Assembly (NCBI GenBank): GCA_020627885.1
Contig: JAHDGB010000003.1
Span: 1-48,107, forward strand
Reading direction: 5' to 3'
DNA: 48,107 bases
DNA from: Flavobacteriaceae bacterium
Lineage (GTDB): Bacteria; Bacteroidota; Bacteroidia; Flavobacteriales; Flavobacteriaceae
This document shows positions 36,244 to 44,692 of this stretch, piece after piece. Position 1 is the stretch's first letter. Each line of letters starts with the position of its first letter. Below the pieces are notes generated by a model, which made no database searches, had not been told where the DNA came from, and saw nothing but the letters and a program-made list of their open reading frames with translations. Position numbers and translations under genes: made by a program.

Positions 36244-36277
36244 TTTGCATTTCAACACCTAGTAATTGCTATATTTG
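36244..36277 (+). promoter_or_regulatory. Promoter before fabG (TTTG-N22-TATATTTG)
   Basis: TTTG at 36244-36247 and TATATTTG at 36270-36277 match both Bacteroidetes elements with a 22-base spacer, near the upper end of the usual range. The ATG of fabG is 80 bases further on, leaving a leader of about 75 bases. Confidence 0.5.
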
Positions 36278-36357
36278 AACTGCTAATAAAAAACGCTCTC
36301 TTTTAAAAACTAATAAAAGTATATATGGAGAGGAAGAAAATTAAATAAGTTATTTTG

Positions 36358-37104
36358 ATGAAACTTTTAGAAGGAAAAACAGTTATAATTACAGGAGCAA
36401 GCAGAGGTATAGGTAAAGGTATTGCTCAAACTTTTGCTGAACAAGGTGCTAATGTAGCATTTACTTATAGCTCATCTGTTGATGCAGCTAATAAATTAGA
36501 ACAGGAATTAAATACACTAGGCATAAAGGCTAAAGGTTATAAAAGTAATGCTGCAAATTTTGAAGAGGCTCAAAGTTTGGCATCCGAAGTTCTTAAGGAA
36601 TTTGGTGCTATAGATGTTTTAATTAATAATGCAGGAATTACCAAAGATAATCTTTTAATGAGAATGGGAGAAGAAGACTTTGATAAAGTCATTGAGGTTA
36701 ATTTGAAGTCAGTTTTTAATATGACTAAAGCTGTACAACGTACAATGCTTAAACAAAGAAAAGGATCTATTATAAATATGAGTTCTGTAGTTGGTGTTAA
36801 AGGAAATGCCGGGCAAACGAATTATGCCGCATCTAAAGCTGGGATTATTGGTTTTTCAAAATCGGTGGCATTAGAGTTGGGGTCAAGAAATATTAGAAGT
36901 AATGTGGTTGCTCCAGGTTTTATAGAAACAGAAATGACAGCAAAATTAGATGAAGAAACAATAAAAGGATGGCGAAGTGCAATTCCATTAAAGCGAGGAG
37001 GAACACCAGAAGACATTGCAAATGTTTGTGTGTTTTTAGCGAGCGATATGAGTGCATATATAACAGGACAAACTCTAAATGTTGATGGCGGAATGCTTAC
37101 CTAA
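36358..37104 (+). CDS. fabG: 3-oxoacyl-ACP reductase (FabG)
   Basis: FabG reduces 3-oxoacyl-ACP with NADPH in fatty acid synthesis. The product has 248 residues from the ATG at 36358; the TTG directly before it is not needed. The nucleotide loop is GASRGIGKG, the structural motif is NNAG, and the catalytic Ser-Tyr-Lys set is in INMSSVVG and YAASKAG. APGFIETEMT and ITGQTLNVDGGM are typical FabG ends. The match to the FabG pattern is close, although other short-chain reductases share it. A VWA-type gene follows 35 bases later and may be co-transcribed. Confidence 0.92.
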   Translation: MKLLEGKTVIITGASRGIGKGIAQTFAEQGANVAFTYSSSVDAANKLEQELNTLGIKAKGYKSNAANFEEAQSLASEVLKEFGAIDVLINNAGITKDNLLMRMGEEDFDKVIEVNLKSVFNMTKAVQRTMLKQRKGSIINMSSVVGVKGNAGQTNYAASKAGIIGFSKSVALELGSRNIRSNVVAPGFIETEMTAKLDEETIKGWRSAIPLKRGGTPEDIANVCVFLASDMSAYITGQTLNVDGGMLT

Positions 37105-37139
37105 ATATATTGATACGCGATTTTAGTCGTAGTTAAATA

Positions 37140-39173
37140 ATGTCAACACAAACCGTTTTATATATCATACTAGCAGGAATAATAGCGCTTTTATTAGCGC
37201 TATTCCAATATATATATAAATCAAAAAGTAGTTCAAAGCGGCGTATCGTTTTTGCTTTTTTACGTTTCCTATCTATTTTCTTTACTTTATTATTACTAAT
37301 TAACCCAAAGTTTGATAGTTATAAGGTGTATGCTGAAAAACCAAATTTAGTAGTTGCTATTGATAACTCACTTTCTGTTAATCATTTGAATCAAAAAGAG
37401 AACACACTAGCATTTGTAGAGGAGTTAAAAAATAATAAAACAATAAACGAAAAATTTAATATCGAATTTTATTCGTTTGGAGAGACATTAAATAGCTCCG
37501 ACTCTTTAAGTTTTAATGAACAACAATCGAATATACATAAAGTTTTTAAAGCACTAGGAGAGATCTATAAAAACACGGTTTCTCCAACAGTAATGGTTTC
37601 GGATGGAAACCAAACGTATGGTAATGATTATGAGTTTTCAGCTAAAAAATACAATCAGCCTATTTACCCAATAATATTAGGAGATACAATTACATATACT
37701 GATTTAAAAATAAGTCAACTAAACGTTAATAAATATGCTTATTTAAAAAACGAATTCCCAATAGAAACCATAGTATTATATACTGGAAATCAAGAAGTAA
37801 TATCAAAATTTATAGTAACTATTGGTGATAAAATTGTGTTTTCAAAAAGGTTAAGTTTTAATCAAATAAATAATACTCAGCTTATCAATTTTACATTGCC
37901 AGCAAATAGAGTAGGAGTACAAAGTTATAAAGCTAAAATAGTACCCATAAATTCTGAAAAGAATAAAATAAATAATATTAAAAATTTTGCTATAGAGGTT
38001 ATTGATCAAAAAACTAAAGTGGCAATAGTGACGACTATTACACATCCAGATATAGGTGCCCTTAAGAAAAGTATTGAAGCTAATGAGCAGCGCACAGTTA
38101 CTTTTTTAAAACCCAACGAAGCATCTGGTCAAATAGATGATTTTCAATTAATTATATTGTACCAGCCAAACAATTACTTTAGAAATTTATTTAAGGAATT
38201 AAAGGCTAAGAATAAGAATAAGTTTATTATTTCTGGAACGAGAACAGATTGGCGTTTTTTAAATTCTGAAAGCAAAACTTACAGTATGGGACTAACCAAC
38301 CAAACTGAAGAGTATCAACCTATATCAAATAACAATTATAATGAGTTTATAATAAATGATTTAGATTTTAATTCTTACCCGCCATTATATTCGGCCTTTG
38401 GAGATGTTGAATTTAAAATCCCTATAGAAACCATATTATATAAGAGTGTAAATGGTATAGATACTAAAGCTCCATTATTGGCTACTTTTGAAACTAACGA
38501 AAGAAGAGAGGCTATATTATTTGGGGAAAACATATGGAAATGGAGAGCTCAAAGCTATTTAAATAGAAAAAACTTTAATAGTTTTGATGATTTTATAGGA
38601 AAAATAGTGCAGTACTTAAGTTCTAATAAAAGAAAAAATCGTCTAAATATTGAGTACAAGTCTTTTTATGAAGGTAGTGCCGATGTATTGATAAAAGCTC
38701 AGTTTTTTAATAAAAATTACGAATTTGATGCGAACGAAACATTAACTATTTTTTTAAAAAATAAAAACAGTGGAGCTGAAACTACATTTCCTTTAATATT
38801 GAAAAATAATAACTATCAAGTAGATTTGTCTAGTTTGCCAGCTTCGGATTATAGTTTCATTGTAAAAGCAACTGGTGAGCCCATTTCAAAATCGGGAACG
38901 TTTAAAATTTTAGAGCATAGTATTGAACAGCAGTTTTTAAATGCTAACGTAACAAAACTGCAAAAAATAGCTGCTAATAGCAAAGGTGAAAGTTATTTTA
39001 TCTCAAGTTATAATAGCGTATTTAATGATTTAATTAAAGACGATCGCTACAAACTTATTCAAAAAAGCACAAAAAATACAGTACCTTTGATAGATTGGAA
39101 CTATTTATTATTTCTAATAGTTTTAACCTTAGCAATTGAATGGTTTCTAAGAAAATATAAAGGATTAATCTAA
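37140..39173 (+). CDS. VWA-domain membrane protein
   Basis: The product has 677 residues. Two membrane helices lie at the start (about 5-25 and 37-54), then a periplasmic-type von Willebrand A-like domain with the metal-ion motif DNSLS (Asp75, Ser77, Ser79) and a later MVSDGNQTYG. A long middle region has beta-rich character, including a segment resembling a glutamine amidotransferase-like fold (VAIVTTITHPDIG and LIILYQPNNYF). A last helix (LLFLIVLTLAIEWFLRKY, about 653-672) ends the protein. The build resembles BatA/B-type and related flavobacterial VWA proteins of unknown function. It precedes the SPFH gene by 13 bases, so the two are probably one unit. Confidence 0.75.
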   Translation: MSTQTVLYIILAGIIALLLALFQYIYKSKSSSKRRIVFAFLRFLSIFFTLLLLINPKFDSYKVYAEKPNLVVAIDNSLSVNHLNQKENTLAFVEELKNNKTINEKFNIEFYSFGETLNSSDSLSFNEQQSNIHKVFKALGEIYKNTVSPTVMVSDGNQTYGNDYEFSAKKYNQPIYPIILGDTITYTDLKISQLNVNKYAYLKNEFPIETIVLYTGNQEVISKFIVTIGDKIVFSKRLSFNQINNTQLINFTLPANRVGVQSYKAKIVPINSEKNKINNIKNFAIEVIDQKTKVAIVTTITHPDIGALKKSIEANEQRTVTFLKPNEASGQIDDFQLIILYQPNNYFRNLFKELKAKNKNKFIISGTRTDWRFLNSESKTYSMGLTNQTEEYQPISNNNYNEFIINDLDFNSYPPLYSAFGDVEFKIPIETILYKSVNGIDTKAPLLATFETNERREAILFGENIWKWRAQSYLNRKNFNSFDDFIGKIVQYLSSNKRKNRLNIEYKSFYEGSADVLIKAQFFNKNYEFDANETLTIFLKNKNSGAETTFPLILKNNNYQVDLSSLPASDYSFIVKATGEPISKSGTFKILEHSIEQQFLNANVTKLQKIAANSKGESYFISSYNSVFNDLIKDDRYKLIQKSTKNTVPLIDWNYLLFLIVLTLAIEWFLRKYKGLI

Positions 39174-39186
39174 ACTAAAAAATATA

Positions 39187-40005
39187 ATGGAAAAATTACC
39201 AAAAATCGGATTACCAATAATTATTGGAGTAATATTGCTCATAATATTTGTAGCCAAGTCATCTGTAAATATAGGGTATGGTGAAGCTGGTGTCTTATTT
39301 AAAACATTTAGTGGAGGTGTCGTTACAAAAGAACCAGCTTTAGGGGAAGGTTTTCATATTATTGCCCCATGGAATAAAGTATATATATATAACACAAAAC
39401 AGCAGGAAGTTTTTGAAAAGAAAATGCAAGTACTGTCTTCTAATGGTCTTGAAATTTCTTTAGATGTTTCTGTACTTTACCAACCACAATTTAATAATTT
39501 AGGATTATTACACCGAACTAAAGGAGAAAACTATTTAGATATTGTTATAGTTCCAGAAATAAGGGCTGTTGCACGTAGCGTTGTGGGACGTTATACTCCT
39601 GAGCAATTATATTCTACAAAACGAGATGCTATTCAAAACGAAATTTTTGAAGAAACTAAAAAAAAGGTAGAGCCTCAGTATATTCAGTTAAACTCAGTAT
39701 TAGTTAGAGACGTAACGCTGCCTCCAACTATTAAGCAAGCAATAGAACGAAAATTAAAACAAGAACAAGAGTCTTTAGAGTATGAATTCAGACTAGTTAC
39801 TGCTCAAAAAGAAGCAGAAAAAGTGCGTATTGAAGCTAAAGGTAAAGCCGATGCTAATAAGATATTGAGTGCTTCTTTAACAGACAAAATATTACAAGAT
39901 AAAGGTATTGAGGCAACAAGTAAATTGGCCGAATCCCCAAATAGTAAAGTCGTTATCATTGGTTCTGGTAAATCTGGAATGCCTATTATTTTAGGGAATC
40001 AATAA
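39187..40005 (+). CDS. Prohibitin-like SPFH/Band 7 protein
   Basis: The product has 272 residues. One N-terminal membrane helix (GLPIIIGVILLIIFVAK, about 7-23) is followed by the SPFH domain: GEAGVLFKTFSGGV, GFHIIAPWNKVYIYNTKQQE and SLDVSVLYQPQ, which fit the prohibitin subgroup. VVPEIRAVARSVVGRYTPEQLYSTKR is the usual middle, followed by an Ala/Glu/Lys-rich coiled coil (about 195-235) for ring assembly. In other bacteria such proteins scaffold membrane complexes and restrain FtsH-like proteases. The tight link with the VWA gene suggests a joint membrane complex. A promoter and leader for the his operon follow downstream. Confidence 0.88.
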   Translation: MEKLPKIGLPIIIGVILLIIFVAKSSVNIGYGEAGVLFKTFSGGVVTKEPALGEGFHIIAPWNKVYIYNTKQQEVFEKKMQVLSSNGLEISLDVSVLYQPQFNNLGLLHRTKGENYLDIVIVPEIRAVARSVVGRYTPEQLYSTKRDAIQNEIFEETKKKVEPQYIQLNSVLVRDVTLPPTIKQAIERKLKQEQESLEYEFRLVTAQKEAEKVRIEAKGKADANKILSASLTDKILQDKGIEATSKLAESPNSKVVIIGSGKSGMPIILGNQ

Positions 40006-40067
40006 GAGGTTAAATTGCTTAATGATAATAAGTTAAATTATAGTCTTACCAAATAACACAAAAAACA

Positions 40068-40100
40068 TTTGGATATTTAAAAATAAATTACAGATATTTG
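40068..40100 (+). promoter_or_regulatory. Probable his operon promoter
   Basis: TTTG at 40068-40071 is followed after 21 bases by GATATTTG (40093-40100), which differs from TAnnTTTG at the first bases only. The start of transcription would be near 40105, 13 bases before the leader-peptide ATG, which fits an attenuator. Confidence 0.5.
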
Positions 40101-40117
40101 TACACTTAAAAATAAAA

Positions 40118-40177
40118 ATGAGTTTTATTCAATTACATCAGCATCATTTACATACTTGCAATCAAGCGAGGTTATGA
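40118..40177 (+). CDS. hisL: His operon leader peptide with four His codons
   Basis: This 19-residue frame reads MSFIQLHQHHLHTCNQARL and ends in TGA at 40175-40177. Four of seven consecutive codons (40136-40153) are CAT, far above chance, and it lies directly in front of hisG with an intrinsic terminator between. In enterobacteria such peptides sense charged histidyl-tRNA: a ribosome stalled at the His codons changes the fold of the downstream RNA. The peptide itself needs no function. It is too short for ordinary gene finders. Recognition is based on position, His content and the matching RNA arms. Confidence 0.85.
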   Translation: MSFIQLHQHHLHTCNQARL

Positions 40178-40237
40178 TGTATTGAATAAAATTAACATAT
40201 ATTATAAGACCCGTTTGATACAATCAAGCGGGTTTTT
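40127..40237 (+). promoter_or_regulatory. His operon transcription attenuator
   Basis: Terminator: ACCCGTTTGAT (40209-40219) pairs with ATCAAGCGGGT (40223-40233), then a T run. Antiterminator: an exact copy of the 3' arm core, CAATCAAGCG, at 40159-40168 can pair with the same 5' arm over eight base pairs. Protector: ATTCAATTACATCA (40127-40140) pairs with TGATGTATTGAAT (40175-40187), 13 pairs with one bulge, enclosing the antiterminator arm. Inferred logic: stalling at His codons covers the protector arm and leaves 40161-40171 free, giving the antiterminator and read-through; normal translation to the stop masks that arm, so the terminator forms. Confidence 0.85.
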
Positions 40238-40309
40238 TTATTCTCGCTATATAGAAGTTAACGGAAAACTTATTTTAATCCTAATTAGTAAGGAATTAAC
40301 AATAAAAAA

Positions 40310-41167
40310 ATGAGTAAACTAAAAATTGCAATTCAGAAATCAGGACGATTAAATGAAGATTCTATGTCTCTTCTTAAAGAAGTTGGTATAGAAATTAACA
40401 ACACTAAAGACCAGTTAAAAACTTCGGGGCAAAATTTCCCAATAGAGGTGTTTTATTTGCGTAACAGTGATATTCCACAGTATTTAAGAGATGGAGTAGT
40501 AGATATCGCTATTATTGGTGAGAATATTTTAATTGAAAAGGGAAAAGATATTACTATTGCAGAATATTTAGGATTCTCTAAATGTAGGGTTTCAATTGCT
40601 GTGCCAATAACTTCTAATGCAGATAGATTGGCAGACTTGGAAAACAAACGAATAGCAACATCGTATCCTAATACAGTAAATCGGTTTCTTAAAAAAAATA
40701 GCATAAACGCAAATTTACATATTATAAATGGTTCGGTCGAAATAGCACCAAATATCGGTTTGGCAGATGGAATTTGTGATATTGTTTCTAGTGGAAGCAC
40801 ACTTTTTAAGAATAATTTAAAAGAAATAGAAATACTATTAAAATCGGAAGCTGTCTTGGCTGTTTCTCCTAAAATTTCAATCGCAAATAAAGTGCTTTTA
40901 AAAAAATTACAATTTAGGATTCAATCCGTATTAAAAGGGCAGAATTTTAAATATATATTATTGAATGCACCGAACAGTAAGTTAAAATCAATTTTAGAAA
41001 TACTTCCAGGTATAAAGAGCCCTACAGTTTTACCATTAGCGAAAATTGGATGGAGTTCTGTTCATTCGGTTATAGATAAGAATAAGTTTTGGAATGTTAT
41101 TGATGAGTTAAAAGAAAAAGGAGCCCAAGGTATATTAGTATGTCCAATCGAAAAAATGGTAGTTTAA
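40310..41167 (+). CDS. hisG: ATP phosphoribosyltransferase (long form)
   Basis: HisG joins ATP and PRPP in the first, feedback-controlled step of histidine synthesis. The product has 285 residues, the long type with a C-terminal ACT-like regulatory domain, so no HisZ partner is needed. Motifs: KIAIQKSGRLNEDSMSLL at the start, then DIAIIGENIL, the PRPP loop DGICDIVSSGSTL, and a C-terminal regulatory region with LLNAPNSKLKSI and VLPLAKIGWSSVHSV. It is the first gene after the attenuator. Its TAA stop overlaps the hisD ATG by one base. Confidence 0.97.
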   Translation: MSKLKIAIQKSGRLNEDSMSLLKEVGIEINNTKDQLKTSGQNFPIEVFYLRNSDIPQYLRDGVVDIAIIGENILIEKGKDITIAEYLGFSKCRVSIAVPITSNADRLADLENKRIATSYPNTVNRFLKKNSINANLHIINGSVEIAPNIGLADGICDIVSSGSTLFKNNLKEIEILLKSEAVLAVSPKISIANKVLLKKLQFRIQSVLKGQNFKYILLNAPNSKLKSILEILPGIKSPTVLPLAKIGWSSVHSVIDKNKFWNVIDELKEKGAQGILVCPIEKMVV

Positions 41168-42456
41168 TGAATGTTATTATTAATCCTAAGGAAATAACTT
41201 GGAGGTCTATTTTAAAACGACCAATCCAACCTATTGAAGATATAGAAACTATAGCTTCAAAAATATTTCAAAATGTTTTTAAAGATAAAGACTTAGCAAT
41301 TAAAAAATATACTCAGCACTATGATAACGTTGCTTTAAAAACGTTGCAGGTAACTGATCAAGAAATAGATAATGCTTGTAAGGCTGTATCAAATCGTTTA
41401 AAAGAAGCAATTAAAGTTGCTAAATGTAATATTGAAATATTTCACAAAGCACAAAAATCTGAAACTGTTTTTGTAGAAACAATGGAAGGTGTAAAATGTT
41501 GGCAAGAAAAACGAGCAATAGAAAAAGTAGGGCTTTATATACCTGGAGGAACAGCTCCTTTATTTTCAACGGTTTTAATGTTGGCAATACCTGCAACAAT
41601 AGCTGGGTGCAAAGAATTGATATTATGCTCTCCTCCAAATAAAGAAGGTGAAATAACAAAAGAAATATTATATACAGCAAAATTATGCGGAATCACTAAA
41701 ATTTTTAAAGTTGGAGGTATTCAAGCTATAGCAGGATTAACTTTTGGAACAGAAACTATACCGCAAGTTCACAAAATTTTTGGACCTGGAAATCAATTTG
41801 TAACAGTTGCAAAACAGTTAGCAACGAAATATGGAGTTGCAATAGATATGCCAGCAGGACCAAGTGAGTTATTAATCTTTGCAGATGATTCTGCCAATGC
41901 AGCTTATGTTGCTTCAGACCTTTTAAGTCAAGCTGAACACGGTATCGATAGCCAAGTAATTTTAGTTTCTACATCGAAAGAAGTTATTAAAAACGTTAAA
42001 ACAGAGGTGCAAAAGCAGCTTTTACAGTTACCTAGAAAATCAATTGCAAAAGTAGCAATTGCTAATTCAAAATTAATATATGTAAACAACGATAATGTTG
42101 CCTTAAAATTAATTAATGAATATGGACCTGAACATTTTATTATCTGCTCAAAAAACGAAAAATTATACACCGATAATATTGTAAATTCTGGTTCTGTATT
42201 TATTGGGAATTATACGCCAGAAAGTGCTGGCGATTATGCCTCTGGAACGAACCATACTTTGCCAACAAATGGGTTTTCTAAAGCGTATTCTGGGTTAAAT
42301 TTAGACAGCTTTACAAAAAGTATTACGTTTCAAAAAATAACAAAACAAGGTCTTGCTAATATTGGCGAAACGATAGAATTAATGGCGGAAGCAGAAGGGC
42401 TTATAGGACATAAAAAAGCGGTGAGTATTAGGTTAAAAAATATACGGAAAAGATGA
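41167..42456 (+). CDS. hisD: Histidinol dehydrogenase
   Basis: HisD oxidises histidinol to histidine in two NAD-dependent steps with bound zinc. The product has 429 residues from the ATG at 41167, which shares its first A with the hisG stop (TAATG); an ATG 27 bases earlier is inside hisG and less likely. Motifs: GLYIPGGTAPLFSTVLMLAIPA, KIFGPGNQFVTVAK, IDMPAGPSELLIFADD and LLSQAEHG. The catalytic Glu-His pair is in YGPEHFIIC, and a zinc-binding His is in ASGTNHTLPT. It overlaps hisC at ATGA. Confidence 0.97.
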   Translation: MNVIINPKEITWRSILKRPIQPIEDIETIASKIFQNVFKDKDLAIKKYTQHYDNVALKTLQVTDQEIDNACKAVSNRLKEAIKVAKCNIEIFHKAQKSETVFVETMEGVKCWQEKRAIEKVGLYIPGGTAPLFSTVLMLAIPATIAGCKELILCSPPNKEGEITKEILYTAKLCGITKIFKVGGIQAIAGLTFGTETIPQVHKIFGPGNQFVTVAKQLATKYGVAIDMPAGPSELLIFADDSANAAYVASDLLSQAEHGIDSQVILVSTSKEVIKNVKTEVQKQLLQLPRKSIAKVAIANSKLIYVNNDNVALKLINEYGPEHFIICSKNEKLYTDNIVNSGSVFIGNYTPESAGDYASGTNHTLPTNGFSKAYSGLNLDSFTKSITFQKITKQGLANIGETIELMAEAEGLIGHKKAVSIRLKNIRKR

Positions 42457-43499
42457 AAACTAATTTTAATTTAAATAATATAATACGACCGAATATCCTT
42501 TCTTTAAAATCTTATTCATCTGCTAGAGATGAGTTTAATGAAAGTGAGAATAATATGATATTTTTAGATGCGAATGAAAACCCTTTTCAAAATGGAGTAA
42601 ATCGTTATCCAGATTCTAAACAAAGAAAAGTAAAACACTTATTATCCACTATTAAAAACATTACGGCAGAAAATATCTTTTTGGGTAATGGAAGTGATGA
42701 GATTATAGATCTCATAATTAGAGCTTTCTGTGTGCCTAATCATGATAGCGCAATTGTACTACCACCAACTTATGGCATGTATGAAGTATTGTTAAACATA
42801 AATGATATAAGGGTAATTAAAATTCAGTTAAATCAATCCTTTCAACCAGATATCGATAAGGTTTTAAACGCAATAACCAGTGCCACTAAATTAGTGTTTA
42901 TTTGTTCGCCTAATAATCCTACAGCTAATAATATTAATAGTAAAAAAATAGAAAAACTATTAAAAGAATTTAGGGGGCTCGTAGTTATAGATGAGGCTTA
43001 CATTGATTTTTCAAAAAAAATGAGTTGGTTAAATCGTTTGCATGAGTTTTCAAATTTAATTATAATTCAAACACTATCGAAATCTTTTGGAATGGCTGGA
43101 GTTAGATTGGGAATATGCTATGCTTCAGTTGAAATACTATCGATTTTAAATAAAATAAAACCTCCATATAATGTTAATGAATTAACACAACAATATGTTA
43201 TTAAATGCTTATCAAAGAAAGAGCTAATTTATAAGGAAATTAAGAGTATAATAAAGGAACGGGAATTATTAATTCCTAAATTAAAAACTATAGGTTTTAT
43301 ATTAAAAATTTATCCTTCTGAAGCAAATTTTATACTTATAAAAGTTGACAATGCATGTAAACGATATGATGAATTAATAAAAAGAGGAATTGTTGTAAGA
43401 AATAGAACCTTACAAGTAATGTGTAAAAACACTTTAAGGTTAACCATAGGTACAACTATAGAAAATGAAAAACTAGTAAAGACATTAAAAAGTCTATAA
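42453..43499 (+). CDS. hisC: Histidinol-phosphate aminotransferase
   Basis: HisC transfers the amino group from glutamate to imidazole-acetol phosphate. The product has 348 residues, fold I PLP. Motifs: FLDANENPF, NRYPDSKQRKVK, FLGNGSDEIIDLIIRAF and CSPNNPTANN. The aromatic-stacking Asp and Tyr are in VVIDEAYIDF, and the Schiff-base Lys is in QTLSKSFGMAGVRLG. RLTIGT near the end holds the substrate-binding Arg. The start codon overlaps the hisD stop (ATGA), and hisB starts 29 bases after its stop. Confidence 0.97.
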   Translation: MKTNFNLNNIIRPNILSLKSYSSARDEFNESENNMIFLDANENPFQNGVNRYPDSKQRKVKHLLSTIKNITAENIFLGNGSDEIIDLIIRAFCVPNHDSAIVLPPTYGMYEVLLNINDIRVIKIQLNQSFQPDIDKVLNAITSATKLVFICSPNNPTANNINSKKIEKLLKEFRGLVVIDEAYIDFSKKMSWLNRLHEFSNLIIIQTLSKSFGMAGVRLGICYASVEILSILNKIKPPYNVNELTQQYVIKCLSKKELIYKEIKSIIKERELLIPKLKTIGFILKIYPSEANFILIKVDNACKRYDELIKRGIVVRNRTLQVMCKNTLRLTIGTTIENEKLVKTLKSL

Positions 43500-43528
43500 A
43501 GTAACAACGAAGAACAACAATAAAAGAT

Positions 43529-44662
43529 ATGAAAAAAGTATTATTTATAGACCGTGATGGTACTATTATAAAAGAAACAGCTGATGAAAAAATTGATGCG
43601 TTTGAAAAGTTAATTTTTTATCCTAAAGTATTTCAATATTTAAGCAAAATAGCTAAAGAATTAAGTTATGAAATTGTAATGATAACCAATCAAGACGGCC
43701 TAGGGACAGTTGCATTTCCAGAGCATGCATTTTGGCCAGTACATAACTTTATAATAGAAACTTTTAAAAATGAAGATGTAGAATTTAAAGCGCAATATAT
43801 TGATGTAACTTTTGCGAAAGATAATGCGCCGACACGAAAACCAAATGTTGGATTGTTAACAAATTATTTTACTAAAGATTATGATTTAGAAAATTCATTC
43901 GTTATTGGAGATCGTTTAACAGATGTTGAATTGGCAAAAAACTTGGGGGCTAAAGGCATTTATATTAATGATCAAACAAACCTTGGTACTAATGAAATAA
44001 CTGTAAAAAGAAGTGAACTAGATAATTACATAGCATTAGAAAGTAACGATTGGGAAATAATTTATAATTTTTTAAAAAGTAAAGATAGAATAGGGAATAT
44101 CGTACGCAACACTAATGAAACTAAAATAAAAATTGTACTTAACCTTGATGGTAGTGGGCAGAGCAACATAGACACTGGTATTCCTTTTTTTGATCATATG
44201 CTCGATCAGATAGCACGTCATGGTCAAATAGATTTAAATATAAAAGTTGATGGCGACTTAAGTATCGATGAACATCATACTATAGAAGATACAGCAATAG
44301 CATTAGGAGGTGCAATAGAAAAAGCTTTAGGGAATAGATTAGGAATAGAACGCTATGGGTATTGTTTACCAATGGACGATTGCTTAGCACAAGTAGCTTT
44401 AGATTTTGGAGGACGTAGCTGGTTGGTTTGGGATGCTAATTTTAAGCGAGAAATGATAGGCGAAATGCCTACAGAAATGTTTATGCACTTTTTCAAGTCG
44501 TTTAGTGATGCTGCTAAATGTAATTTAAATATAAAAGCAGAAGGAGAGAACGAGCACCACAAAATAGAGGCCATTTTTAAAGCATTTGCAAAAACAATTA
44601 AAAGCGCTACAAGACGAGATGTAGAAAACATGATTTTGCCTTCTACTAAAGGAAAGTTGTGA
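43529..44662 (+). CDS. hisB: Bifunctional histidinol-phosphatase / imidazoleglycerol-phosphate dehydratase
   Basis: The product has 377 residues fusing two steps. The N-terminal HAD phosphatase (1-165) has DRDGTII with Asp8 and Asp10, MITNQDGLGT, and GDRLTDVELAKN. The C-terminal dehydratase (180-377) has GIPFFDHMLDQIARHG, DEHHTIEDTAIALG and the second metal site ENEHHKIEAIFKAFAKT. In E. coli HisB the loop before RKPK carries four zinc ligands (Cys-His-Cys-Cys); here the matching stretch DVTFAKDNAPTRKPN has no Cys or His. The phosphatase domain thus seems to work without structural zinc. It keeps all catalytic residues that I can see. Confidence 0.96.
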   Translation: MKKVLFIDRDGTIIKETADEKIDAFEKLIFYPKVFQYLSKIAKELSYEIVMITNQDGLGTVAFPEHAFWPVHNFIIETFKNEDVEFKAQYIDVTFAKDNAPTRKPNVGLLTNYFTKDYDLENSFVIGDRLTDVELAKNLGAKGIYINDQTNLGTNEITVKRSELDNYIALESNDWEIIYNFLKSKDRIGNIVRNTNETKIKIVLNLDGSGQSNIDTGIPFFDHMLDQIARHGQIDLNIKVDGDLSIDEHHTIEDTAIALGGAIEKALGNRLGIERYGYCLPMDDCLAQVALDFGGRSWLVWDANFKREMIGEMPTEMFMHFFKSFSDAAKCNLNIKAEGENEHHKIEAIFKAFAKTIKSATRRDVENMILPSTKGKL

Positions 44663-44692
44663 AATTTTAGAATCATAAATAATTAGAAAAAT

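Noticed and set aside
41140-41166. Earlier ATG for hisD inside hisG
   Set aside because: The ATG at 41167 overlaps the hisG stop as TAATG, a common coupling arrangement, and the nine extra residues are not family-like.
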